The translations under genes were made by a program, and so were the position numbers. This document shows, one piece after another, positions 43,550-53,500 of a DNA stretch of 64,000 nt. The stretch's first letter is position 1. Each line of letters opens with the position of its first letter. The stretch covers positions 62,001 to 126,000 of the forward strand of contig JADKCC010000016.1 of NCBI GenBank assembly GCA_016714785.1, given 5' to 3'. The notes beneath the pieces were generated by a model. It saw nothing but the letters and a program-made list of their open reading frames with translations, had not been told where the DNA came from and made no database searches. Source of the stretch: Saprospiraceae bacterium (GTDB taxonomy: Bacteria; Bacteroidota; Bacteroidia; Chitinophagales; Saprospiraceae).

Positions 43550-44392
43550 TCATCTACCTTCTTTTCGTAAAAAACGATGGATGATGGCATTAGTTGTGCC
43601 AAACTGAATAAAAAATGCAGCGATCATACTAATGGCAATAGTTAGTCCGACATATTTCCACTGGATGATCTCTGCAAAGATACTATTGCTTTGGATCAAA
43701 TAAGCACACAACCCACCAATGAATAATACAACAGTTAAAACGGCTTTGGATGACATCCAGAAGGCCGCTTTTAAGTAAGGTTTCTTAATAAAGCTATTTT
43801 CTGCTCCTACCATCTGCATGGTCTTTATCTCTTTGATATCACTGTACAAAGTAAGTTGGATCGTATTAAAGATGATCGCTAATGCCAAAATGATAAAACA
43901 AAAAGCTAAAATTAAAATGCCTGCAGAAACCTTGTCAAGGTTAGTTTTGACGGCATCCACGCTTTCGTTTTCATAATAGAGTCCTATTACACCTTTTTCC
44001 AATTCAATATTGGTCTTTATCTCTTTGATTGTTTTTTCACTATAAGATGCACTCTCCAAATTGAATTTGATCAAATCTCTAAAAGGATTTTCTTCATTTG
44101 ACTGTGAAATATTTAGTTCTTTGGACATCATTTCGAGTGCAGAGGCTTTATCAAGAAAAATAACGGATGATGGGATAACGCCTTCGTACGCTGAAATTAT
44201 TTTTTGGAGATTTGAGATTTGGCCGGAAGGAAGGTTTTCTTCCAATTCAACCAATATATTAATATTTTCTTTGACAATATTAGTGATATTATTAGAATGA
44301 AAAAATATGAGTAAAAAGAGCGATATAAGGACTAATACGATAGATGTGGACATGGTAGCATAAAACTGCGTGGGCTTTCTGTTTTTGGACAT
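43550..44392 (-). CDS. ftsX: Cell division ABC transporter permease FtsX
   Basis: Membrane partner of the FtsE ATPase; regulates peptidoglycan hydrolases during division. The 280-residue protein has the four-helix layout: helix 1 STSIVLVLISLFLLIFFHSN, a large periplasmic loop (about 40-160), helix 2 ILILAFCFIILALAIIFNTI followed by the conserved QLTLYSDIKEIKTMQMVGAE (cytosolic coupling region), then two further helices ending in FIQFGTTNAIIHRFLRKEGR. FtsE is not in the window, as is common in Bacteroidota. The usual downstream gene DUF3098 is separated by the CotH-like gene. Confidence 0.92.
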   Translation of the reverse strand: MSKNRKPTQFYATMSTSIVLVLISLFLLIFFHSNNITNIVKENINILVELEENLPSGQISNLQKIISAYEGVIPSSVIFLDKASALEMMSKELNISQSNEENPFRDLIKFNLESASYSEKTIKEIKTNIELEKGVIGLYYENESVDAVKTNLDKVSAGILILAFCFIILALAIIFNTIQLTLYSDIKEIKTMQMVGAENSFIKKPYLKAAFWMSSKAVLTVVLFIGGLCAYLIQSNSIFAEIIQWKYVGLTIAISMIAAFFIQFGTTNAIIHRFLRKEGR

Positions 44393-44409
44393 GGCAAAGT
44401 ATTATAAGG

Positions 44410-44417
44410 CAAAGATA
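44410..44417 (-). promoter_or_regulatory. Putative -7 box of ftsX
   Basis: TATCTTTG on the minus strand fits TANNTTTG, 17 bp before the ftsX ATG. Confidence 0.5.
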
Positions 44418-44539
44418 GGCTATTTTCTTAAAATGTAGCAGTCCAACTAAGAATGGTGTGTATAATAAATTGCACAAATTTGGCTAAATCTTAAATGACT
44501 TGCTGGAAAAATAATATGAAATTATAATGTTAATACATT

Positions 44540-44690
44540 GAGATTCCTTACATACGTTCGGAATGACAGGGTCGGCAGTAGTGTCGGGGAGACGAGGCAT
44601 CGGCAGAGCCGCATTGCCTCGTCTCCCATACTCCTCATCAGAGAGCTGTCATTTCGACCATAGGGAGAAAACTCAAACCCTACTCCTGCT
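44540..44690 (+). repeat. Dispersed repeat family, copy C
   Basis: Carries the family end CTCCTCATCAGAGAGCTGTC-ATTTCGACC…GAGAAAACTC also seen in copies A and B. Its central hairpin is different and GC-rich: GGGAGACGAGGC (44588-44600) against GCCTCGTCTCCC (44617-44628). Confidence 0.7.
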
Positions 44691-44794
44691 TACATTCCGA
44701 ACCCTACCTTTTTTCAAACTGCATAGGTTAGAAATTCTTGGATATTTGTCGTTAGGGCTTGGATAACAAATTTCAACATAAGGAATGGTGAAGC

Positions 44795-44908
44795 CGTGCG
44801 CTTTTGCCAATTTTACCTTTGGCTGACCACTTTTGTTTCTTCATCACTATGCTTGTTTTTGACGATATCCGTTAAACTTTCCAAAATATAGCTGACTTTT
44901 CAGCAGCC
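44795..44908 (+). repeat. Solo right end of the MITE-like family
   Basis: Shares with the right third of the element at 34453-34824 the blocks TTTTGTTTCTTCAT, TATTGCTTGTTTTTGA-like, CCGTTAAACT and the end GCTGACTTTT-TCAGCAGCCCC. No matching left TIR was found, so it is a fragment or diverged copy. Confidence 0.65.
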
Positions 44909-45105
44909 CCTAATTAAAATATGCAATTTGTTACACACCTAAGAATGGTGAGTGAGAATTTGTGGTTTAATACTGACTTACTTCTCATTAATATACATTG
45001 GAGCATTTCGATATAGTGTAAGAAAAATCATGGGAATTACTGATAGCAAAAGAACGAAATAGGGTGAATAAATAAATGGAAACCCTGAAAGAACCAAGCT
45101 TTATA

Positions 45106-45160
45106 TAAATTTGTAAAAAAAATAAAAAAAAAATAAAAAAAATTATGAAATCTATATTTG
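45106..45160 (+). promoter_or_regulatory. Candidate promoter region for the first dockerin giant
   Basis: Two -7-like boxes, TAAATTTG (45106-45113) and TATATTTG (45153-45160), surround a stretch of nearly pure A (45114-45143). Either would give a leader of about 280-330 bases before ATG 45445. The leader contains CAGATTTACCA (45290-45300) able to pair with TGGTA…AAATCTG (45315-45330). Confidence 0.35.
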
Positions 45161-45444
45161 TCGTTACTCAATTGATATGTCAATTATTAAATATTATTGA
45201 AAAAAATAATGTGATTTTCATATTAAAATCTCCTTTAATATAAGATTGAGTTTGGTCTGAAATTTGAATTTGTATGTTGGTATGAAGATCAGATTTACCA
45301 GATTCATCAGGAAATGGTAGATAAAATCTGAATGCGTTAACCATTTTTTACACAAGATAATACCAGTAGGTACCATTGGGTATTTGCTGTCAATTATAAA
45401 CATTTTTTTAAGCAATTACGAATTTTTACAAAATCCATCAATCG

Positions 45445-48400
45445 ATGAAGAACCCATTACTTAAACACTTTTTCTACCGGATCAGCGATTCAGGTATGAA
45501 GGCACTCACCACCACTATGATGTGTGTATTATTCGTGGGAAGTATGATAGCACAAGCACCTCCTGTTAACAAAACAGAATGTAAGTGTCTCAACAATTCC
45601 ACTAATGGTACTAACGGACAATATCTAGACTCGTTCGCTATTGTCACTGGTATTCCAGGTCAAAACTGGAGGTTAGTAGGGCCAATTTCAGGATTTTACC
45701 ATCCATCGTCTCCACCGCCTCCAGCAAATCCTATCCTTTACATCACTAATACTGAGATACCTGAGACTAGTACTCCAGGTACTTATGCTATTAAGGGTCT
45801 AAGGGTATCGGGGCAACCTTGGAGCGTAAGGATTCGCAACTTGTCCAATAATTTTGAACAAGAAATTCATGCTATCCAATCATGCACCTATCCGAACTTA
45901 GCTATTGGCGGTGACGTGAATGTGTGTGCTGGTTCATCAGAATTGTACAATTTACCTGCTGGTTCTTACTCAAACCTAGTGTGGACGTTGCCTTCGGGAG
46001 CAACTTCTGGCGTTCAGGGCAATCCACTTACTTACAATTATACGGTAACATGGGGGCCAACTTATGGTCGTTATTCTTTTGGTGTCACAGGATTAGCTAG
46101 TTCTTTTGCTGGACAAACACAAGGATGTAGGTTCGCTTCATCAAAGGTTGTGGATGTAGTAGATCCTAGACCATACACTACGATAAGGGGTGATTTAGGA
46201 AATTGCTTGGGTGCTACCGAAACCTACACCATTGCAGCTACTACCTCTCAGTTAGAGGCAGCAAGTATTGTGTGGGGAGTGTACTCAGACCCTGCAGCGC
46301 TAGTACCTGCTGTACCAAGTATCTTGTTGTCTGTAGGTTCTATCAATTCTAAAACGATTACTTGGCCAAGCGCGCCGGGTGTTTATTATTTGGCAGTGAG
46401 AGGAAATTTCAGAATCAATAATACTTCTGACTACTGTTCATTTTTAGATATTCAAAGGATCGACATCGTCAATGAAGTGACTACTTCTTTGGCATGTAAT
46501 AACTTGGTTCAACTCTCTATGAACCCAAGTTGTGAATTATATTTTAACCCAGATCAATTTTTGGAAGCACAAACATTTCCAAATTCTTCTTATGATATTA
46601 TCATTAGAGATATCCAAAAAGATACGATCATACCAAATGGTACATTGGGATACAAATATATCGGAAAGACACTTGAAATAAAAGTAATCCATGAGTGTTC
46701 TGGCAATTCGTGCTGGGGCTATGCTAAGATAGAAGATAAATCTATACCTGATTTAGTATGCCCTACTGATAAAATAGTGACTTGTGAACAAGTTTCTAAT
46801 CTCATCATTACAGGATATCCTACTTTCCCAGTCGGTACCACTATTTCGCCCATTTTAGGCACTTCAAATAGATGGACACTTTATGGATATGACAGATGTA
46901 GTAATGTGACTTTGAGTTTTGACGATAAAGTGACAGTAGAAACTTGTGCTGGGCCATACAGTTCTGTGATAGAACGAACTTGGTCTGTAACAGATGGGTC
47001 AGGAAATATTTCGTCTTGTGTTCAATCTATAAGTGTTCAAAGAGCTAGTATTTTAGATGTTCGATTTCCAGACCACTATGATAGTGCAACAGGCCCCAAT
47101 GCCAGCTTAGAAGCTTGTGGTGTATGGCCTAAAGTACCTTATTTAGTCAATGGTATAGAACAAACCTATACTCTAGGCGGAAAAGTGTATAGAGATTCTG
47201 TGCCTTCACCTGCTTATACAGGTTATCCATTAGGCACTACCTGTTTAAAATCATCGGTTTCTTATGTTGATAAAAAGATATTGTTATGTAATACTTATAA
47301 TACATACAAACTGATAAGAAAGTGGACAGTGATAGATCATTGTGCAGCGGATCCAAATAAGATTAGAGAAATGAATCAGCTAATTACCGTCATGGATACC
47401 CAAAAGCCTACCTTGACAGCTCCCGCTGATATTACCACTTCAGGTGCATCTGTGGCTGCAAGATTGTTTACATCAGAGCATAAATGTACTGCAGATTGGG
47501 CTGTAAGAGCACCAATAGTTATTAATGACTGTACTACGGCAACTTGGGATGTCAGTTTCATTGTTGCTGACAACACTGGAGCAGCTCCTGTAAATTCAAT
47601 TTATGTAAAAAAATATGGTGAAACAGAAGTAACAGGTGTTTATCCAAATTTCGTAATCAAAAATTTATCTGCAGGTTACACTTGGGTAAAATATACTGCG
47701 ACAGATCTTTGTGGTAATACAACTGATGCTTTTACAGAAATATTGGTAGTAGATAATCAACCACCAACACCAGTATGTGACAAAAACAGTATTATTGCTA
47801 TAGGAGCTAATGCAGAAGCTTATGCAGGAGTTTTGACTTTTGATGATGGAAGTCATGATAATTGTTCATTGAAGTGTATGAAAATTCGTCGAATGGACAA
47901 CCCTGTAGCGTGGAGCAGTTTACCTTGTGACAATCAATTGAAATTTACATGCAGCGACATTGGTAGGTCTATAATGGTTGAATTGTACGTAGAAGATAAT
48001 GTAGGACTTTTTAACACTTGTATGGTTGATGCCAAAGTGCAAGATAATATATTCCCTATCCTAACACCTCCATCCAGTGCAACAGCAAATTGTTATGAGG
48101 ATCTTACATCTTTAACAAGATTTGGTGCTGCAACCGTTACAGACAATTGTAGTGCAACCATTCGAGATTCGATCGTAAGGAATCTTAATGATTGTGGTTT
48201 AGGTACTATCACTAGATACTTTATAGCAACGGATGTTGCTGGCAATAGAGTAGTGAGAAGTCAATTGATCACCGTTGGTAATAATTTAGCTTTTAGTGCT
48301 AATGATATTGATTGGCCAGATACATATACAACTGATGTAAGTTGTCTAGCAGATTTAGACCCTAAAAAATTACCACTTGCTAATGCTGAACCAAGATATA

Positions 48401-50454
48401 TCAGAAATACACAGTGTTCTCAGTTGGCATTTACGCATGAAGATATCATATTTAATTTTGCAGATAATGTATGTGTCAAAGTATTGAGACAGTGGAAAGT
48501 AATTGATTGGTGTCAAAAAAATCCATTTATAGCTGGGTCTGGTGAGTGGACATATACACAACTTCTAATGGTAAACAATATTGAAGCACCAGACTTTCAA
48601 AAAGGATGTGATCCTGGTGATCTTACCATAACTCAGGTAGGCGAGTGTAAAGCTAATGTAACAGTAACAGCCGAAGCGAAAGATGACTGTACTCCAGCCG
48701 AAAACCTAGAGTGGTCATATACCATCGATGAAGGTAATAATGGATCATTGGAAGTAAATAATGGCTCTGGAGCTACGGTTAATAGAGTATTCCCTTATGG
48801 AACACACAAAATTAACTGGACAGTTAGAGATGCATGTAAAAATGTAAATACTTGCTCTAATATATTTACAATAGCAGACGATAAAAAACCAACTCCTTAC
48901 TGTATTACAGAATTAGTTACTGTCATCATGCCCACATCCAAAGAAGTGACAATCTGGGCTTCAGATTTTGATCGTGGGGCTACTGACAATTGTTCTACTG
49001 GCAATCAGATAGCAGCATCATTTTCTGGAACCAATAGAAATGACATTTCGAGAACGATAAGTTGTGCGGATCTTGAAGGAGCAGAAAGCAAAGAGTTTGT
49101 CTTTGATGTATATGCTATAGACGCATCTGGAAATTATGACTTTTGTACTGTAAGATTGGTAGTTCAGGATAACGGAAATTCTTGTAATCCACCATCACCA
49201 GTACAGAAAGTGTCTCTCAAAGGTAATGTTTATACTGAATCGGATGAAATGGTGCAAGATGTGAATATTGAATTGAATTCTAATCAATCTGAATTCCCTA
49301 AAGCATTAAATACGGATAAAGACGGTAGATTTACCTTTGGTGAACTCCCAATGTATAAAGATTATTCCATTTCAGCAGTTAAAAATGATGATGTAATGAA
49401 TGGCGTGTCAACATTGGATCTCGTTATGATACAAAGACACATCCTTGGGTTGTCAGAACTGGATTCTCCTTACAAATTGATAGCGGCAGATGTAAATAAT
49501 TCCGCTAAAATTACTGCAGCCGACTTAGTGGAATTGCGTAAGTTGATCCTTGGTATTCAAACAGAGTTTGCTAATAATAAGAGTTGGAGATTCGTGGATA
49601 ATGCTTACCAATTTGCAGATACTAAAAATCCTTTCCCTTACAAAGAATTCACCAATATGACTAATTTAGATCATGATGTGGCAGGATTGGATTTTATTGC
49701 AGTAAAAATAGGAGATGTCAATGCGTCAGCCAAATCTAATGCTCAATCTAACGGTGACGTGTCCAATAGGAGTATTAAGTCATTAACTGTACCTGCAGTA
49801 ACAGCAGCTGCTGGAGAAATGGTAACCTTGGATATGAATGTGGAAGATATGAATGCGTTGATTGGAATGCAGATGACACTAAACATTGACCAAACTGTGG
49901 CAGAACTGATTGATATTCATTCTGATGTAATAGATTTGAAAGCTGAAAACCTAGGTTTTGGATTATTGTCCAAAGGACTTATAAATCTAAGTTGGAATGA
50001 ACAATATCCGCTTGTTGCTGGCGAGAAGTTATTTACAATCAAACTTAAAATGCTTAAGAATGTAAATCATGCGTCGATAATCAATTTGGAAAGATCTGGA
50101 TTGCAACCTGAGATTTACTCAAAAGAAGGTCAAGATATATCCGTGTATCAATTAAAATTAGAAACAACCAACAGAACAATGGCAGATGTTGAAAAATTTG
50201 AATTGTATCAAAACATTCCAAATCCTTTCAATGCCACAACAGTCATTGGTTTTAATTTGCCAAATGCTGATGAAGCAACTTTAAAGATATATGATCTTAC
50301 TGGAAAAATGGTGTTTCAAAATACAGCCAGTTTTGCAAAAGGTTACAATACTTTTAATGTAGATGCAAACACACTCAATTTGAACGGTGTACTATATTAT
50401 CAAATAGATACCAACACCGACTCAGCTACACGTAAAATGATCATTATTAAATAA
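45445..50454 (+). CDS. Giant secreted multidomain protein with dockerin repeats and T9SS sorting domain (first of a pair)
   Basis: 1669 residues, exported (signal around TTTMMCVLFVGSMIAQA). The body is a row of Cys-rich, Ig-like/HYR-like modules marked by recurring lines such as AKIEDKSIPDLVCPTDKIVT (about 430), MDTQKPTLTAPADITT (about 650), VDNQPPTPVCDKNSI (about 770) and DDKKPTPYCITELVTVIMPT (about 1150). About 1240-1300 is a carboxypeptidase-regulatory-like segment. About 1315-1375 is a dockerin type I pair: GVSTLDLVMIQRHILGL and ADVNNSAKITAADLVELRKL, with Ca-loop Asp/Asn/Ser residues. A cohesin-like segment (about 1450-1560) and a T9SS type A domain (NIPNPFNATTVIGF … YQIDTNTDSATRKMIIIK) close the chain. 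Role: surface or secreted adhesive/structural protein, inferred. Confidence 0.85.
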   Translation: MKNPLLKHFFYRISDSGMKALTTTMMCVLFVGSMIAQAPPVNKTECKCLNNSTNGTNGQYLDSFAIVTGIPGQNWRLVGPISGFYHPSSPPPPANPILYITNTEIPETSTPGTYAIKGLRVSGQPWSVRIRNLSNNFEQEIHAIQSCTYPNLAIGGDVNVCAGSSELYNLPAGSYSNLVWTLPSGATSGVQGNPLTYNYTVTWGPTYGRYSFGVTGLASSFAGQTQGCRFASSKVVDVVDPRPYTTIRGDLGNCLGATETYTIAATTSQLEAASIVWGVYSDPAALVPAVPSILLSVGSINSKTITWPSAPGVYYLAVRGNFRINNTSDYCSFLDIQRIDIVNEVTTSLACNNLVQLSMNPSCELYFNPDQFLEAQTFPNSSYDIIIRDIQKDTIIPNGTLGYKYIGKTLEIKVIHECSGNSCWGYAKIEDKSIPDLVCPTDKIVTCEQVSNLIITGYPTFPVGTTISPILGTSNRWTLYGYDRCSNVTLSFDDKVTVETCAGPYSSVIERTWSVTDGSGNISSCVQSISVQRASILDVRFPDHYDSATGPNASLEACGVWPKVPYLVNGIEQTYTLGGKVYRDSVPSPAYTGYPLGTTCLKSSVSYVDKKILLCNTYNTYKLIRKWTVIDHCAADPNKIREMNQLITVMDTQKPTLTAPADITTSGASVAARLFTSEHKCTADWAVRAPIVINDCTTATWDVSFIVADNTGAAPVNSIYVKKYGETEVTGVYPNFVIKNLSAGYTWVKYTATDLCGNTTDAFTEILVVDNQPPTPVCDKNSIIAIGANAEAYAGVLTFDDGSHDNCSLKCMKIRRMDNPVAWSSLPCDNQLKFTCSDIGRSIMVELYVEDNVGLFNTCMVDAKVQDNIFPILTPPSSATANCYEDLTSLTRFGAATVTDNCSATIRDSIVRNLNDCGLGTITRYFIATDVAGNRVVRSQLITVGNNLAFSANDIDWPDTYTTDVSCLADLDPKKLPLANAEPRYIRNTQCSQLAFTHEDIIFNFADNVCVKVLRQWKVIDWCQKNPFIAGSGEWTYTQLLMVNNIEAPDFQKGCDPGDLTITQVGECKANVTVTAEAKDDCTPAENLEWSYTIDEGNNGSLEVNNGSGATVNRVFPYGTHKINWTVRDACKNVNTCSNIFTIADDKKPTPYCITELVTVIMPTSKEVTIWASDFDRGATDNCSTGNQIAASFSGTNRNDISRTISCADLEGAESKEFVFDVYAIDASGNYDFCTVRLVVQDNGNSCNPPSPVQKVSLKGNVYTESDEMVQDVNIELNSNQSEFPKALNTDKDGRFTFGELPMYKDYSISAVKNDDVMNGVSTLDLVMIQRHILGLSELDSPYKLIAADVNNSAKITAADLVELRKLILGIQTEFANNKSWRFVDNAYQFADTKNPFPYKEFTNMTNLDHDVAGLDFIAVKIGDVNASAKSNAQSNGDVSNRSIKSLTVPAVTAAAGEMVTLDMNVEDMNALIGMQMTLNIDQTVAELIDIHSDVIDLKAENLGFGLLSKGLINLSWNEQYPLVAGEKLFTIKLKMLKNVNHASIINLERSGLQPEIYSKEGQDISVYQLKLETTNRTMADVEKFELYQNIPNPFNATTVIGFNLPNADEATLKIYDLTGKMVFQNTASFAKGYNTFNVDANTLNLNGVLYYQIDTNTDSATRKMIIIK

Positions 50455-50564
50455 ATACAAATAGAATGCAGTGTAACAAGTCTGACAAAAGACGAAGTGT
50501 TGGACTTGTTACTTTCATACTCTTGAAACCTTATCGATTAAATAAAAATTTAAATTTTCATACA

Positions 50565-53500
50565 ATGAAAAGACCCAATTTTACTCCTATTAATTTTCTG
50601 AACAACGTTTCGGAATTTATCAAAGCGAACACAAGGGCATTCTCAATTGTTTTAACTCTTACTCTCATATATTCTAATATTCAAGCACAACCATACGATT
50701 GTAATGCCATTTTAGCTTGCAATGATGGTGTACAAATATCATTGGACGATGATTGTGATTTGTTGCTTGCCGCCGATATGATCTTAGAAGCACCAGCTTA
50801 CGGCGACAATGCTTATGACATATCAGCCAAATTGCCAAATGGTCAATCTTTGCCTCAAGTAAACAATGGAACAGATGGGCTAGGCAGAAATATCAAAACT
50901 GTGGCAATCACTAGAGCGCACATAGGTATGAATCTCGAAGTGAAAATATCACTTAGAGGATGTGGTAACTCTTGCTGGGGCACAGCCAAAATTGAAGATA
51001 AGTTAGCACCAGTTGTAAGTGCTTGTCCATGTGAGCCAAGAATTGAAAGCTTTAGTGGCAATGTTAGTGACACTGATATGTCATACAGCAGACCATCAAT
51101 TGTGGCAGGTTGCCCTGGCACACCTGTAGCAAATGTAAGATATGAAGTTAGACGGTTTGCAGTGGATGCCACTGGTGAAGTAGATATATTCTTATCAGAA
51201 ACTAACTTAAGGTTTGCTCTATATCAGACATCTTTTATTCCAGAAAGTCCTTGTACTAATGTACTGGCAACCAATGTAAATTCATATAGTGGCTCTTTGA
51301 ATATGGGAGTTAATTATTTCCTTGTTATAAGTTCTGTAAATGCTATTCCACCTCCAGGGGGACTGACCTATGAAGCTTATATAGACAGTGAAGTAGGAAA
51401 TGTAAAATCATCTGCAGCTTCTACTTCGACTATTTGTGTAGAGAAATGTGATACAGAAGGTAATATTTTATCACAAACGGTTAGCAATGCTTCTACTCCA
51501 GCTAGATTTACAGACGCATGTGGAGGGACACTCACATTGACAAAAAGAGACGTTGTGGAAGTTTTAAGTTGTAGTGAAAGGTATAGTAAAATCATCAAAA
51601 GAATCTGGACCGCAACGGATGCAAGTGGTAATGTTTCTGAAGAAAAAGCACAATATTTCTATATAGAAAGAACACATCTAGTTGATATAAAGTGTCCAGC
51701 AGATTGGATTAGAGACTGTTCAGTTACTTACAACAAATTACCTAATGGTTTACCTGCACCTTCAACCACTGGAATGCCAACCAATTTGGGTTGTACTAAC
51801 ATACAGCATTATTATGACGATACAGTGTTTGATCTATGTGGAGTGGGTATAAAAATATTCCGACAATGGACCATCATAGACTGGTGTACGGGTGAAGATA
51901 AAACCTGTGGACAAACCATCAAAATTGAGGATACTATCAAACCCGTAGTTACTTGTCCAGCTGACATAACTTCACAAAGTGGTGTTGTGGTAAATCCAGC
52001 GGCAGTTATAGCTGTTACGCCTGGCACTTGTACTGCTTCATGGGATGTTTTGCCTCCTATTTCAGTCTTTGACTGTTCAAAAGTGACTTGGGAAGTATTT
52101 TTCAAAAAAGCAGATAGTAACGGTAATCCACCAGCAAATGCTCTATTTACCAAACTGGATGGCACTACTGCGGTAGAAGGAACCTTACCAGCTTATGGAG
52201 CTACGATTAGTGCTACTGCTAGGCCTTATAAAATCGTAGGCTTACCATTGGGTAGAACTTGGTTGAAATATATAGTAACTGACGAGTGTGGCAATAGTAC
52301 AGATTGTTTCACAGAATTAGATGTAGTGGACAATACCCCTCCAACAGCTATCTGTGAAGACCAAACTGTTATCTCCATTGATGATAGTGGTTGGGCAGAA
52401 TTGTATGCCACTTCTCTGGACAATCATAGTAATGACAATTGTGGTAATATTGTTAAATACGAAGTAAAACGTAAGGGTACCACTTGTGCTGGTTATGCTT
52501 CTGATTTGAATTTCGGGCCCAAAGTAAGATTTTGTTGTAGTGATATCACTTCACCTTCCTCTTATGTATCGGTTGTGTTAAGAGTATATGACGCTGCCGG
52601 CAATTATAATGAATGTGAAACCACCGTTAAAGTACAAAACAAGAGACCTCCAACCATCACTTGTCCATCAAATAAATCTTTGTTGTGTGGTGACTCTAAA
52701 ATAGATGCTTGGGTTAGCGGTACTGCTACTTTCGATACTGTGTATTTTGGCAAACCGACTACAGGAGGTGTATGTGGAAACCAAAAGTTTGCTAGTAGAA
52801 TTACAGCAAATACAATCAATGCTAAATGTAAGACAGGTTACGTAGAAAGAGAATGGTATTTAATATCCAACCCATCTGTAAACTGTATTCAAAGATTAAC
52901 TGTAACATCACCAACATTCAGTGCGGCTAATGTTACGTTTCCTGGAGAAAGGGTAATTGCATCTTGCAATTTGGATGATGCGACGCCTGACGCTTTAAAT
53001 AGTAGGCCATCAGTGAGTAATATATCATGTAGGGATATAGGTATTTCATTCACAGATCAAATATACCATCTTGAATCTGGTGTTTGTATTAAGATTTTAA
53101 GAACTTGGAGAGTAATAGATTGGTGTTCATATCCTGCCAATCAGGTGGTTGCGGAACAGATTCAAGTTATTAAATTAACAGGCGCAGGTGGAGCTGTATT
53201 TACAGGTTGTACCAATAAAACGTTTGATGCAGATGCAGGTGCATGTGACAAGGCAGTCACATTGTCAGCTACAGCTACAGATAATTGCACAGACGCAGCT
53301 GACTTAAAATATACTTGGACATTGGACTTGGGTAAAAACAATAGTGTAGATGCTTCTGGTTCTGGCAATAGTTTCACACGTACTTTACCTGCTGGTGCTA
53401 CACATAGAGTGACATTTACAGTGGTAAATAGATGCGGTACATCTACTAATTGTAGTTATGATGTAACTATAAAGGCGACCAAAAAACCAACACCTGTCTG

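Noticed and set aside
45218..45415. 65-codon minus-strand ORF upstream of the first giant gene
   Set aside because: No family pattern, lies in the AT-rich leader region; chance frame.
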